Assembly: GCA_030544235.1 (NCBI GenBank)
Contig: CM060470.1
Span: 13,254,356-13,318,355, forward strand
Direction of reading: 5' to 3'
Source: Lepturacanthus savala
Taxonomy: Eukaryota > Chordata > Actinopteri > Scombriformes > Trichiuridae
Length of the DNA: 64,000 nt
The notes below the pieces were generated by a model, which was not told the origin of the DNA, searched no databases, and saw nothing but the letters and a program-made list of their open reading frames with translations. Positions 1-12,280 of the stretch are shown in pieces (positions within the stretch are counted from its first letter, which is position 1; each line of letters starts with the position of its first letter). The position numbers were made by a program, and so were the translations under genes.

Positions 1-118
1 CACTTGCATTGGTTTGTGTTTATATTTAAATGTAATTGTCACCTTCTTAATATGCCTCCCATTTTTTTTCTTTTGTTTCCCTTTTTTCTTTCCTTCCTCC
101 TACTCTTCCTGACTACAG

Positions 119-270
119 TTTGCCCATGGTTGCTGACCTGATGGAGACGTGCATTGATGATGTCCTCCGGGCTACAGTTGTTCCCATGGTGACCGCTACA
201 GAGGAGGCAGGACCAAGTAACGCCTATTCTGCTCCCAGTGTCACCGGGGAAGATTCGCTCAGCCTCACTG
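119..270 (+). CDS. unidentified gene, exon 1 of those in window
   Basis: The acceptor is pyrimidine-rich and ends in CTACAG at 118; the donor GTAGGC starts at 271. The exon enters in phase 2 and leaves one base for the next codon. It encodes about 50 residues starting LPMVADLMETCIDDVLRATV, an acidic amphipathic stretch followed by a Ser/Thr-rich part. The 5' neighbour exon is outside the window. Confidence 0.75.
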
Positions 271-3200
271 GTAGGCAACATAAAAATTTGCAAATATAGC
301 ACAAAATAAATACGATGTGGGAAGGGAAATTATAAAAAATGGAATTGGAAACTTTTTTTCCAGATGCAACAATTGAAATATTTTCACATTTATTTCCAAC
401 AATCGTCTTAATGTTTACATCAAACCCCAGTTAAGCTTTACTCAGCATAATTATTTAGTTACTTAACATACTGTTAATGCTCGGTAAACTACATTTTTAC
501 ACTACTTTTTTTTTTTTTTTTTTAAGTAATGTTAAATGTATATTTCTGAGCATGCACTCTACATTTCAATAAACCATCGTATCTTCATCACAATGGGTTG
601 ATATTAAGGAAGCTGAGTAATGACACACTTGTATAATTGCATCTTGGTGTGTGTATTTGACTTTGTGTGTTTGTGTGACTATGTGTGTCAGAAACATCAG
701 CTCGTCTGAAGCAGCTGGAGTTGGAGAGCAGTCCACTTCTTGCCACTCAGAAAAATAACATCAATGTCAATATGGCTATGAATAATCAGGTGGGTGCTTG
801 CACATGCTGGGTTTTTGTTCACCTCCTATTTTTGCCGCACAACCTGTGCCTTCTGATTAGTATAGACTGTTATCACGTGCTGCATCTGTTCCAAAAGTGT
901 AAACATTATTTGCTCCATTCAACCCTCTTTCAACAGGAGGATATTGTGAAGCTCACAGAGAAATGTGGTCTGAGCAGTGCAGGCAGTAGTCCAGTTGTCA
1001 CTGCACTACGCACCCCAGAGGATCTGAAGAGCAACATCCTCAAAGCACAAGTCGAGGCTGCTGCCCTCAAGGTGAGGAGCTAACTCAGCACAACTGGACA
1101 ACAAGGGGAATATCATTTACTCAGTTATAGTACATAAAAGTACTATAGAAGAAATCACTAGTTATAGTTTTAGGTTTAACTACATTGTTATAACTTATCT
1201 ATTGTCAGATATTCTACTATCAAGTGGAAAAAGAGGGGAACTATGAGTTCACCCCCTCTTTTTGTTCCATCTTTCCATTTATCCATCTCTCTCTCTGTTC
1301 CGCTATGCAGGGATCGTTGGAGGAACATGTTGCTATGATTGGAGATAAAAACTGTAATTTGAAGGAGGCTTCCACCAGGTATGAACACAGTAATTACAAA
1401 GTTCACAACCCTGTAATAAGGAGAATGAAGGAATAAATATAAAAAAGAAAAACAGGAATTTAGATAAAAAATGTCAGGAATTCTATAAAAAAATATGAAT
1501 GTTGTTTCTGGTCCACCTTCCAAATTCTATAAAAATGCAAAATCTTAATGGGTGTTTGCAGCCTTCTTTCTTCCTAAAGGATGTTTTTAGGCAACCACTA
1601 CAGCACGGAGCACATATGGAGAGGAGAAAAGCCATTGTCGCTCATACTTCATTGTCTTCCCTCCTCCATCATCATCCTGAGTCGTGCCAACCGTCTTAGC
1701 CAATCACAGGGCTCTCTTCTGGTAGAGCTGATTAATTTCTCGAATATTCATGAGTGTTGTTAGCAGAGCTCACGACATTACATCTCCTGCAGCTCATCCT
1801 TACAGCGTGGTTCCACAGATAACTGGAGAACTAGGTCCATTAAATTTAATAAATTCAATTATTTTTTTTGTCAGTCACCCTTTTTCAAAGCCTTGAGATG
1901 CTATTTAAAAATACAAAGGATTTACTGAATCCAATATATTTAGAAATTATTAAACTTGCAATAATCTAGATAAAGCAATCATTGTACTATATAACCCATG
2001 TTCTCTAACCCATTTAAATACCTTTTTTAATTGTTTCCTTTTTCCCCTAATCTTCTTCCCTGTACCCCATTCTAATGTGTGTAATGTAATTGCCATCATT
2101 GTTTTGTTTTTTAATTATTTTACAGCAATTTTACTCTGCTTTATTATTGATTTGATGGGTACAAATAAAAATATGTGCCGTTGCCAGGTTGAAGGTGCGT
2201 ACCGGGCGAATGGGCAGTAATTCATCTTTGTCTGTCAGCGGTCGCCCTGACATACATGAATCCTGGGACCTGCTCAAACCAGCCTCACTGGTCTCATCAA
2301 TGGGGGCCAGGTCAGTGTGTACATATAGAATACTTCTATGTCCAGTTTTTAAATGGAAAATTCTATATGCATCATCTTATACCCACTGTGAATACTTATT
2401 GAGAACATGAAGCAGAAATGGGGAGAGTATATTAGAGGAGGAGAGAATCTTTTGACAGAAGCTGCTTTGATATTTATTGAGTTTTGTCATTGGTTAATTA
2501 CAAAATTGATGTAATTCACTGTCTGTCTTTACTTTATCAATAAGTAGATACATCTCTTTAATACTCTTAACATAAAGATCACATTTACTTCCTACCTCAT
2601 ACATAATACATAGCGTAATGGTGCTTGTTCTTTTCAGTCTTTGCTGACATCTATTGGTTTATTTGAGTGTGTGTAGGGGGTGTTGAGTCACGTGGCTGGA
2701 GTTCTGCCTGGATACTGCCGGCTTCTGTTCTCTATAAGTGTTTACAGTAAGATGACGCAAAAAAAGATGCATATGCTTGACTAAACAAGTCATAAGAGCT
2801 GTTGGTTCACCAGCTCATTGATGCAGAAAATGCTCGTACAAACTGTTCTACTACAGGTCTAGAGTCTAGAGGCTGAGAAAATTAATTGGTTGATCAATTA
2901 ATAATCACATAAATGAATCAATGACTACTTTTTGATACTCAAGAAATCTTTTAAGTCCTTTATGATGCCAAAAATGTAACATATTATGGTTCCAGCTTTT
3001 GAAGTGTGCAGTTATTTTATTATTTTTGATTTAGTACTAATGGGGGGGGGTCATTATAGCAGTTTCCCAAGATACGAACATCTGACTTATGAACATCTGG
3101 CATATAACCACTGACTGATATCCATACATGTCCATAAAACACTGTATTGCATTCACAAGATCATATTTTGAACCGTGAGCAACATCGGATTATAGTTCCC

Positions 3201-5468
3201 CTTTCTGCTGCAAACCCTCGAGTAGCACCGCTCCATACACAATTTTTTTTTTTTTGTTATATACTATACTTTCTTATTTAGGGAGGTGATGGCATTTAAA
3301 TGACCTCAAATGGTAATTATAGATTAAAGTGTAATATTTAATGACTTACACACAACCTCTCGGAACCTATTGTGTGCGTAAGTTGGGCACTGTACTTTGT
3401 GTTTTGTGGCTCAACTTCTTGAATCACTTAAACAAGAAAAACACAGCAATGTACCATGGGACATGTTTTTTATACTTCTCTAGCTTAAGGATGAGAAATT
3501 CAAAATACACTTCTATTACTTTTTTCTATCAAGTGGAACCAACATCTGAAATATTCTGTCCTTTTTCATTTTTCATCAGTGCTGAGAGGTTAGCTGAAGA
3601 TTCAAACCCGCTTCTTCCCAAGATGCCCTCTGAGTGTGCCAGCGAGGGAATGGCACTGATGGTAACATGATTATCCACAGTTATGTTATGCAGCTATCAT
3701 GGTGCATTTTTATTAGTTACCTTGAAAATAATTGATATGAATCATTTTTATATATATATGGATCTTCATGTGGTTCGGGATCTCCACTGTCTCACTTTAT
3801 CCACGATTTAAGCTGTGTTTGTCATGTGTCACATTGCTTGTACCTGTATGTCTCCACTGATTTCTGTGTTATATTGAACACGGTTGTGAACGGATTCTTT
3901 ATGATTTGTATGTGCAGGTTAAACCAGAGGAGGGTGACCTTCCAAACGCCACCCCACTGTCTGACAACCTGATTGACTTCACTGATCCAACTCCTGTGGT
4001 GGGTCTAAGCCTTCTGTATGCGCAACAATATTGAATTTCCGACTAATGTTCGAGCGACGATATGTGCTTGAGGACAAGGACATATTGAGAGAACCCAAAA
4101 TGAAATTTATTTGTTTTAAAGAAGCCGTCTATATATCTAGATTTGCAGTCACAAGTCTCTTTCTGTGATCCATGGAAATTAGCCTATGACTGTGATCTGG
4201 GGTCAAATGTGGGTGAACTCTGCCCTATAAACTAGTAGCATCAACACAGCGTAACTATACTTTTCTGTCTGTTTTCCAGCTACCACCAGTGCAGCAGCCC
4301 AAACCTCTCCTCACACCTCGCTGGATCATTCCTGCATCTGCTGTGAGACACTTCTTCACCTGCCTGTCCTCGTTTTGTGTCTTCCACTGGTTCTGTGTAA
4401 AATGTCTCAGAACGTTTCCATGTGCAGTTGGATGTTTTTGAGCGAATTTAACTTTTTTTTCCCCCCATGTGCACTCACATAGGTGCTGTACATGTTGGCT
4501 GATGTAGAGGCTATGTAGAGACTGACCACTTTCCTTCTCCCTGATCCCCTTCTAATGCAGCCTCCTGGCGTCTTTACTAACGGCCTCCTCGACCTTGACC
4601 CCCCTGCTAAGGTCACCCCTCTTCTCCCTGCAGATGGGGGAGCAGCGCTCACCTCTGCCTTCCCCCACCACCTCACTCACACACGTAACACCGTCTCCAC
4701 CAGGTAAAATACTTTTCAAATCTGCCTTTCCTGGAAGAGATTTGAATGTTTTTCTTAACGCAAGTTTGATAGCGTGCTGACCCCTTCTGAATCATGAGCT
4801 CATTTTGAGTCCTCAGCATTGTTTTTGTCTGTAAAGCAATGTAGAGGTGCCACCATTAGTCAATTACCCAATTATTTGCCAACAATTATGATAGTTGATC
4901 CATTATTTTTAAAGCTTTTTTTTAATATAATAGTTTAATGTAAAAAGTTTTTAGTCCTCAATGATAGTAATCTGAATATTTTAGGGTTGACAAAAGAAGA
5001 CCTTTGTTCTTGGGCTTTAGGAAATAGTGATCTGTAAATACTGTCTTTTTAGTATTTACACTTCACTACCAGCAGATGGAGACAGAGCTCCCACACTACA
5101 GCCTTAATGTAAAAACAAACAGATGTTGGAAATAAGATGAAAAATCTGACAGTGTTATGTAAATAAATGAGTGTAAATGTTAGACAAAAAATGTGTCAAG
5201 ACAGAATTTAGAATCTGAGATGGTGTCGAAGGACCAAGTAGTAACCGAAAGAAAATTCCAAAGTTAAAACACTTTTTGTTCTAAACCCGGACTCCTGATC
5301 AACCCGGTGGATTTAAGAAGCCTTTTGGACGGTAAAGAGACAAAGTTCACTGATATCCCATTCTCTGATGCAGAGATTTTCTTGTGTCCTTGCAGCACTG
5401 TGGGTCAGCAGCAGCCGGTCTCAGAGGATGGAGCCAAACCCAAAGGTCTCCTGACCACTGAGCTCTGA
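119..5468 (+). CDS. 3' part of an unidentified multi-exon gene (ten coding exons, ends at a stop)
   Basis: Ten exons (119-270, 692-789, 937-1071, 1311-1378, 2188-2310, 3580-3661, 3918-3998, 4280-4342, 4561-4703, 5396-5468) are each bounded by AG acceptor and GT donor and join in one open frame of about 337 residues up to TGA at 5466-5468. The phases match at all nine junctions, which is strong evidence for a real gene. I do not recognise the family. The visible protein has no signal peptide, membrane segment or catalytic motif. Its first third has helix-like stretches (starting LMETCIDDVLR and later ILKAQVEAAALK); the rest is Ser/Pro-rich and probably disordered. It contains NLIDFTD and a LLDLD string that fits the clathrin-box consensus, so an adaptor or trafficking role is possible but only inferred. 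The N-terminal part lies outside the window. The gene converges on nrp2. Confidence 0.8.
692..789 (+). CDS. unidentified gene, exon 2
   Basis: The acceptor TGTGTGTCAG ends at 691 and the donor GTGGGT starts at 790. The exon completes the split codon from exon 1 and ends in phase 0. It encodes ETSARLKQLELESSPLL and then an Asn-rich stretch ending MAMNNQ. The open frame continues into the intron, but the donor and the in-frame exon 3 make the exon end clear. Confidence 0.78.
937..1071 (+). CDS. unidentified gene, exon 3
   Basis: The acceptor CTTTCAACAG ends at 936 and the donor GTGAGG starts at 1072. The exon has exactly 45 codons, phase 0 to 0. It encodes EDIVKLTEKCGLSS and then PEDLKSNILKAQVEAAALK, which looks helical. 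It could be skipped without a frameshift. Confidence 0.8.
1311..1378 (+). CDS. unidentified gene, exon 4
   Basis: The acceptor has a long CT-rich tract ending ATGCAG at 1310; the donor GTATGA starts at 1379. The 68-nt exon starts in phase 0 and leaves AG for a split codon. It encodes GSLEEHVAMIGDKNCNLKEA plus two residues, probably continuing the helix of exon 3. Confidence 0.77.
1379..2187 (+). other. intron 4 of the unidentified gene
   Basis: Intron between exons 4 and 5 in AT-rich sequence. Short open stretches near 1500-1760 lack splice signals that fit the gene's phase. I see nothing else in it. Confidence 0.6.
2188..2310 (+). CDS. unidentified gene, exon 5
   Basis: The acceptor GTTGCCAG ends at 2187 and the donor GTCAGT starts at 2311. 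The 123-nt exon takes one base to complete an Arg codon and leaves AG for the next exon. It encodes a basic, Ser-rich stretch (LKVRTGRMGSNSSLSVSG) followed by WDLLKPASL. Confidence 0.78.
2311..3579 (+). other. intron 5 of the unidentified gene
   Basis: Intron of about 1.27 kb. It contains a short stretch of ATTAATTG/TTGATCAATTAAT-like inverted motifs near 2880-2930, a kind also seen near 4870 and 7910, a G-run near 3042 and a T-run near 3243. No exon is supported. Confidence 0.55.
3580..3661 (+). CDS. unidentified gene, exon 6
   Basis: The acceptor TTTTTCATCAG ends at 3579 and the donor GTAACA starts at 3662. The 82-nt exon completes the split codon and ends in phase 0. It encodes AERLAEDSNPLLPKMPSECA and a few more residues, with no recognisable motif. 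Confidence 0.72.
3918..3998 (+). CDS. unidentified gene, exon 7 with NLIDFTD motif
   Basis: The acceptor TATGTGCAG ends at 3917 and the donor GTGGGT starts at 3999. The 81-nt exon is phase 0 to 0 and could act as a cassette. It encodes VKPEEGDLPNATPLSDN and then LIDFTDPTPV. The acidic LIDF string resembles the short linear motifs of endocytic adaptors; that reading is inference. Confidence 0.75.
4280..4342 (+). CDS. unidentified gene, exon 8
   Basis: The acceptor TGTTTTCCAG ends at 4279 and the donor GTGAGA starts at 4343. The 63-nt exon is phase 0 to 0 and encodes the Pro-rich stretch LPPVQQPKPLLTPRWIIPAS plus one Ala. Confidence 0.74.
4561..4703 (+). CDS. unidentified gene, exon 9 with clathrin-box-like LLDLD
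   Basis: The acceptor CTTCTAATGCAG ends at 4560 and the donor GTAAAA starts at 4704. The 143-nt exon starts in phase 0 and leaves AG. It encodes PPGVFTNGLLDLDPPAK and then an Ala/His/Thr-rich stretch. LLDLD matches the clathrin-box pattern (Leu, hydrophobic, polar, hydrophobic, acidic). Confidence 0.72.
4704..5395 (+). other. last intron of the unidentified gene
   Basis: Intron of about 0.69 kb before the terminal coding exon. It is AT-rich and shows no additional in-phase exon. Confidence 0.55.
5396..5468 (+). CDS. unidentified gene, terminal coding exon
   Basis: The acceptor GTCCTTGCAG ends at 5395. One base completes the Ser codon begun in exon 9, and 23 codons follow before TGA at 5466-5468. 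The C-terminus reads VSEDGAKPKGLLTTEL. Confidence 0.7.
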
Positions 5469-8028
5469 TGGAGGAAGGAGGAGCGGTCATCACAGCGTTA
5501 GTCTCCCGGACATTTCTCCCTCCTTCACCCAGCCACCCACATCCAAGCTGAACACCAGGCGAAAGACGGAAGTGGAACCAGGGAAGAGGCAGCTTAACGA
5601 GCACCACTACCACACTCTTGAATGCACCACACTGACAAAACTCGAACATGAGTTTAGTTTTTCAAGATAAAATGTGTCTGTTTAAAACATTACAACTCCA
5701 GTATTGACCTCTTAAGAGCATGTAATTGACCTGCCGCCATTTTACTAAATCCATCCAGTCTACCAAACCTCAGTCTTTACAACAGCACCATCTCTTCGAA
5801 GCTGTTATCGAAACCGTTTGCTGCAGAGGTCGAATCACACACTAAAGAGTATGATCTTATGATGCCGTATGGTACAGTGCATCTACCAGCAGTTTATAAC
5901 TTAAAGGGTAGATTGTCTCTTTTAGTGCTGCTTTTCTCGCCCTTTTTTGGGGTTGTAACTTTTATCATGAGTAATGCATACCACTGGATATCTGCCACTG
6001 AGCTTTTTTTTTTTTTGTATATTCACAGATCACATGTAGAGCAGCTGAATCACGGACTAAAAAGAAAAGTCTGTAAAAAAAAGACAATGACTTTTTAAAG
6101 CATTAGTTCTAAGAGATAAAAAAACACCCAGACTCTTAATATAACATGTGGATATGATATTTTACTGTCTTTGTAGCACACTACAGATTTTTTTAAAACC
6201 CCAGCCAGTTCTACATGTGAAACTTGTCTGTTTGCAGCCACTGGATATAAAAACTTTTTTTTTCCTCCTTCCCTCATCTCCGAAGAATCACTGGATTACC
6301 TTTGCAACACTGGACCTTTTTTTTAAAGAATTGTTTCCAATGGATCACGAAAGAAATGACCACTGTTTTTATTATCCTGTTTTTAATTTTTTGTCTTTTT
6401 TTAATGTTTTTATTTTCCCATCACAGTACTTTTCTGGAAATTTTGGTACCAGCATCGTGAAAGTTGTGTGATGTCATGCGTCTGTCTTAAGGCCATCTTT
6501 CGTTCAATATGAAGTTTGATCTTCTTGCCTAAACTGTGATTCTACGATCCTATACTTTGTATCCACTGCTTCCATGTGTGGCAGTTTTACCTCCACAATA
6601 ACGTTGAAATTAGGAACGTCAGCTAACGGCTGTTGAAAACACTATAATCACTGGAAAACATAATGCAGGGTGAGTGGGTATCTAATATTGGGAGGTTCTC
6701 AAACAGAAAACCTGAATGCGACAATAATCTGATCCACTTGTAGAAAAAGGCTCCTCACAGTAACATGCTGTAGCTATTACTCTGCCTTATGGAAATGAAT
6801 GTATTCAAAGAGTTTCACTTAAGAATGCTGGAGAAACCAGTCTGTTGTTTTACCACTGTTCATGTTGAACCCACATTTGCTGATATAGTTTATAACTGGA
6901 GTAAAACCTATGATGTATCTTAATCTTATTTTATACTTGAGTAATGAAAGATTAATTTGTAGATCTTTAAAAAAAAAAAAAAAGCAAATTCCCATTATCA
7001 CGTTTTATGATCACCCTCATTCAATTCTTTTTTTTCATAATGATGTTGCTTTTATTATGTCTTGAACAAGGGAAGCTGTTTCTACAACGTCTTCTTAGCA
7101 GTGATGGTTATTTATGCTCACACTCAGTGTATTTGCTCAGATATTACATGTTGTCCAGACGTGTTTTAGTTTTAACGTATTTTCAGTATGATGGCGACAG
7201 CTGGCTGTAGATATGAAGTAGATTTATATATATTTTTTTGAAAACGATGTCGGCAGTATTGTCACTACACACACTGAGGAGAATTTCAGTATCGAGGTGT
7301 TTTTCTAATTACAAAAGTAGTATTACTGATCAAACTGATGGGAGAAATCATTGAGACGGTGAGGTCTCAAATGCAATTTTGTATAAACTTCTTTCTTTTT
7401 TGTTCTTCCTGGAATACCCGATCATGATTCAGTAAAGCTTTGCTAGGACTTGTTTTTACTGTTTAGGTAATGTTGATATTATTTTCTTGGAAAGAATCAC
7501 TGATTCCAGTTAGATTTGTACAAGGCAAAACTATTTGGTTTGTTCCTTTTTGCTACTGTGGACCAGATGTGATTTTTTGCCTTGTTTGACCATTTCTGAA
7601 AGGTAAAGCACCAGCTATTTTTCCTGTTTTAAATCCATTTTCTCTGTAATAAGTAAAGCTTTTGTGTCTGTATCAGAAATGTAGCAATAACAACTGACTT
7701 GAGCTGTTTTTGAAGTGGTCGCCTGTATCTGAGCTGTCACCTTGTTATCCAATGAAGTATGTTACGTAAGTAACAAAGACGTTTTTTTTGTTGTTTTTGT
7801 TTTTGTACACCCATAGAGCCTCTCAAACGTTTTAAATATATTTAAAATATTTTAGAACAGCTTTTATCCACTAAAGTATGAAGAAAGGAAACCTTAAGCG
7901 TTACGTCTAATTAGTTAATTGATCATCTTAGATTCAACTGTTAAATCAGAGCTAATTTTCAAAATCGTTATCAGTTAATAATTGTTTTAACCCCAGAAAA
8001 TGACACAAATGCTTCACTGTTTGGGGTT

Positions 8029-8148
8029 TGTAGAAGCCAATAATGTATAATGTAATATATAATATTGTTTTCCATTTAGAACAGAACAATTATTACGCTA
8101 TTGGCAGTTATTGCATTAATGGTAGTTATAACATTATTGGCTTCTACA
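8029..8148. repeat. inverted repeat / hairpin (about 20-bp arms)
   Basis: The sequence TGTAGAAGCCAATAATGT at 8029 recurs as its reverse complement, with one base of slippage, ending at 8148. The arms are separated by about 80 bp of AT-rich sequence. This is the form of a small MITE or a structured RNA element. It lies in the probable 3' UTR of the plus-strand gene. Confidence 0.75.
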
Positions 8149-8941
8149 GAGGGGACTAGATCCTTTTGTCTTTTTTTTTCTTTTTTTGAAATACTGTAGA
8201 ACCTGTGGCAACATTAGCTACCATCACAAAACGCTTACACACTATATATCTACATCTATTATTCAGAAATGTGTAGAGTATGTTTTGGGTTTTGTATCTT
8301 TAGATATTAAAGATTTTGTACAATCAGAGTTTTTGTAAAAGTCCTTGCAGAAATGACACAAGTATGTGAGTTGTTTTCAGTAAATGAACACGTTTGAGGT
8401 ACAAAGTGACACTGAGCAGGTGTTTGAATCTGGTATTTGAAAAAAGTGTAGAAGCGTGTTTGCGAGGTTGATTTTCTATTCGCCTATTTTCATAACCGAC
8501 AGCAAAGGTGTTAATTACAGCGTTAACGATGTACCTGTTCTGAAACAGACAATATTTTTTTTTATAATTTACACCTGTGCTTGTCCTACTGCGCCATGCC
8601 AAAATGTCATCTGTGGAAAAAGGGCCTATATACTATGATATAGGACTAAGAAGTGAGGATGCATAAAATGTGTCGATGCACTTCTGTTTCACACAAGTTA
8701 AAAGATGAGAAACAATGAAATGTATCTGCAGAAACTGGCAGGAAAGCTCATGAGAAATGACTTCTGTCCTTTAAATCCTTTTACAATTGATTTATTTCGT
8801 GTAATGTAGATGAAAGACCATTACTCTGACAGACACAAGACTGTTAACTTGTACTTTATTTGCGCCATGGGAGAATGGATGAGATTCACCCTCAGCAGGG
8901 TGAAGGGATTTTAATTACGTTGTCAGCAATGTAGCCCTAAA

Positions 8942-8947
8942 AATAAA
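8942..8947 (+). terminator. candidate polyadenylation signal AATAAA
   Basis: This is the canonical hexamer on the plus strand, about 3.5 kb after the stop codon of the unidentified gene, in an AT-rich context. It is the best candidate I see for the transcript end. Confidence 0.35.
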
Positions 8948-8960
8948 ATACTGTAGAGAG

Positions 8961-11900
8961 CTTTGTTGGTCTCGAGCCGTAAAGAAGCCAAAGTGTCTAA
9001 GGAAGTCCAGCAGATGGAGTCTTTTGCTGTATTTTCGACAAATAACCACAAGAGGGCAGAACAGTCTTATTTTTCACCTCTGGTAGAGACGAGTTGAGCA
9101 AAGGATTTTATTTCTTTTCAAACCATCAACACGCTAATGAAGACTTCCGCTATATACTAATGACTATGTGCTTTATGTAAACTGCTTGTAAAGCTTGAAT
9201 AGGTCAAATTACTGAATAGCATACCATGCGTTTGCTATAAAAGCTATTAAAATATATAAAACGCTGCATTTATATGTTAGAGATGTTCTAATGGTGCTAG
9301 AACACAAATATGATCATGATACTGCAACACAATGTTCATTTGTTTAGATCCAGACACTGACCACAATTACATGGACAATAATAATAATACAACTATTGGA
9401 TATTTCAATTAAGGTGTTTAAATTAGTTACTTGAGTATTCTGTTCATATATTCCTGTTTACATGCTACAGAACAAAGTCTGATATTAACTATTAACCAAT
9501 TACTATTAATCAAATATATATTATTTTATATGTTTTTCATGTTTTAGGTATTTTTCAAGCTTCTGAAAGACATTTTTCATAATTTTATTGAGACAAAACC
9601 AGATATTTTAAGGCGGTATTATTAAGGTGTATAGATGTCTACACCAAACCTGGAATACTTCATGTCTTTACTGGATTATTGCTTGCCATATTTGGGTCTA
9701 GGCTTATTGCAGTATTGTCTTCATCAGGTTATGATCAGAATACATACATAATATCCACATGGTCACTGCATACACTCTAGGTTCTGGTGAAATCCAGTAG
9801 ATAGACAGTACCACTGTCAAGGCAGGACCTGAATGATGCTAGTGTTAACCTCTAGGGTGTAGTGTAGCTCCAGAATAAGCAAGAGAGACCTCAGTACAAC
9901 TTTTTTTTTTTTAAGTTTTCCTCCCCCTAACACATAGAATTATCGTTGTCTTATCAGATTCATTATTAAACATCTACACAAACCTGATCACAGATCTCAG
10001 TGGATATTTCCCCCTGGATATACTTAACTCTGTCTATGAATCTCAGTCCAATATCTGCAGGTTCTAGATTAGCGTCTCATTTGCTCAAGAAAATCTGTTC
10101 AAATCAGATTTGATGGGACTGATCTGTGCAGCAGGAACACAGGAGCTATTCAGAAGAGCAGACTGACATTTGAAGAGTCACATGGGTGTCATCCAAATAG
10201 TTTAGCCACATTTTTACAACTTGCCCTACAGACATTTCCCCCCCAATTTCTTTATAAACCAGAAACAACTCATAATCTCCCAAAGAGGCTCCTTGAGGTT
10301 TGTGTCGCACAGAATCTTCAGTCGCTTCCAAAATAAGAGCAGAGCTTGTTGCTTTTTTTTCGCCGTATTAGATCAAATTTGGAATGAAGCGGTTTGAAAT
10401 TGTCTCCGACTGGTCTAACGCGACAGAGAAATACATAGTTGGACCATTATTAAACCACAGAAGAGCCTATGGTTCAATAACTCAGCCAGGACTGTTCCCC
10501 TCAGCAGATGGGCCGCCTTTCCCCATCTTCCAAATGAATAATTGATTGCGTACACGGACCTTATGCCAGGTCATGATTGCTTAAGCATGCTCAAAGCTCT
10601 GGGTGGATTCATGGATATTTTGGCACCGGGCCCATGCCCTGATGTCACCAGCCCGGATTCATCCGAATGATCTAAACACTATATGTCTTCAGATTTGTGT
10701 TCTTTAAAGCTGGGGCGAAATGCAAATTTAAATTGCTGTTTATAGGTTGTTGTCCAATGTTCGAATTATCATCTAAATCAAAAGTTTAAAGAATAGCTAA
10801 ACCGTGATCTAGAAGAAAAAGCAAGATGCCTTTTTTTTGCACATCTGCATCTGGTTTTTAAACCAATAACACTCCTAATGCGGATATTTACTCATTACAA
10901 ATACTTGGTGCATTCAAGGGTTTCATTTGAAAAATTCAACTGAGGTTGCAACAGTGTGATTTGCCACTGTTTTAAAAGAAAACGGGGCACATTTTTTTGT
11001 GTTTGCATTCTTCTTCTTCTTCTTAGAAATAAGAAGCAGAAGCAGTGACAGAGTTTTTTGTTCTCAACATTTCCAACTTGCAGCACTTTTTGTTTTTAAT
11101 TAACAGACAGTAACAGACCTCGACAGCAACTGTTAAAATAAAGAAAAAAAAAACTGTTGATTTTTTTTTAAACTGTTAATGGAAAATCAAATAATCCGGC
11201 ATCAAATGCTTTTTCATCTGTTCAGCCTACATGAGGAAGCAGACTCCGGACCAAGCAGGTTGTTCCTGTTCTTTGGACGTTAATTAAAACATGATTTCCC
11301 GTTCTGAGTAAAATCCAGATGCTGATGAAACGTACTCTACTCCTGCCCTCGCATCTGTCACTATCGCTTCCTCTGCTCTGGCTGTGGGATCCTGATGGAG
11401 ATCCCCCCCCCCCCGTTTCTGCAGAATAAACTGACCTTGATGAAAAGTTTCGTGCTGCAAAGTGCGCGCATGTGCTGTGCACACGGTTACCTTTTGTTAT
11501 TCCTCCAGAGAGCTGGTCTCAGGCGTATCCAGAGGTCCTGAAAATTCAACAGGTAAACTCTGATATGAGAGAAAGCCAGCCTCCATTACACACATGCACG
11601 CACACACACATTTACAGATGGGATTCTGTCTGTCAGTCATTACAATAAAGGCTATTGTGTTGTTTGGCTAGCTGTTGCAGGAGATAGCATTCTCTGACAG
11701 GGCATTTTGAAAAGAAGCTTATACATCTCAACTATCAAAATGGGTTTATATCCTTGGCGCGTGTGTGTGGACGGCGTGGGGAGTTATTCATAGTCAAAGC
11801 TTTGAGAAGATAAAGATGTGAGTGAGTGGTAATTGATCCCTAAAGGGCTGCATTGTGCCAGTAAATGTGTATTGTATGTGCGTACTTGTGTGCGTGCATG
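8961..11900. other. non-coding intergenic sequence
   Basis: No open frame here has splice context or family similarity. The stretch 10380-10700 is less AT-rich, lacks recognisable repeat sequence and could be a conserved non-coding element. The rest is unremarkable AT-rich DNA with a short C-run at 11403-11414. Confidence 0.5.
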
Positions 11901-11959
11901 TGCCAGGTGAAATGGTGATGTGCCAGATTCAGTAAAAAGCCTCATTATTCATAAAACTG

Positions 11960-11960
<1 letters not shown>

Positions 11961-11988
<28 letters not shown>
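11961..11988. repeat. (CA)n microsatellite
   Basis: Uninterrupted CA dinucleotides, with a related shorter CA tract at 12122-12138. Simple sequence only. Confidence 0.9.
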
Positions 11989-11991
<3 letters not shown>

Positions 11992-12280
11992 GTCTTTAAT
12001 TGGCAATTTGATGTCAGCATTGTGTTTGTCTTTAGGAATAGCTCATTATTCATCTGTCATATATTGAGCATTGTGTTATTGTGTATTATGGAGAAGCCAG
12101 ACCTGAGCAGCGATTTATGCAACCACACACACACACACATCTGGAGATTGCTGCACACACACAAACATAATACACACAGTTGCATCAACTCTTGTTTCGT
12201 GCAGGCAGGTTGAGATAAACGCTGAATACTGTAGCTGCTCAACACTGAATGGGGGGACAAAGTTAGTCCCTAGAGTAGGA

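Larger units (their letters stand above)
5469..8960 (+). other. probable 3' UTR of the unidentified plus-strand gene
   Basis: AT-rich, non-coding sequence follows the stop at 5468. The first AATAAA I find downstream on this strand is at 8942-8947, which would give a 3' UTR of about 3.5 kb; an ATTAAA near 8306 is an alternative. A hairpin-forming repeat lies at 8029-8148. The extent is inferred, not observed in a transcript. Confidence 0.4.
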
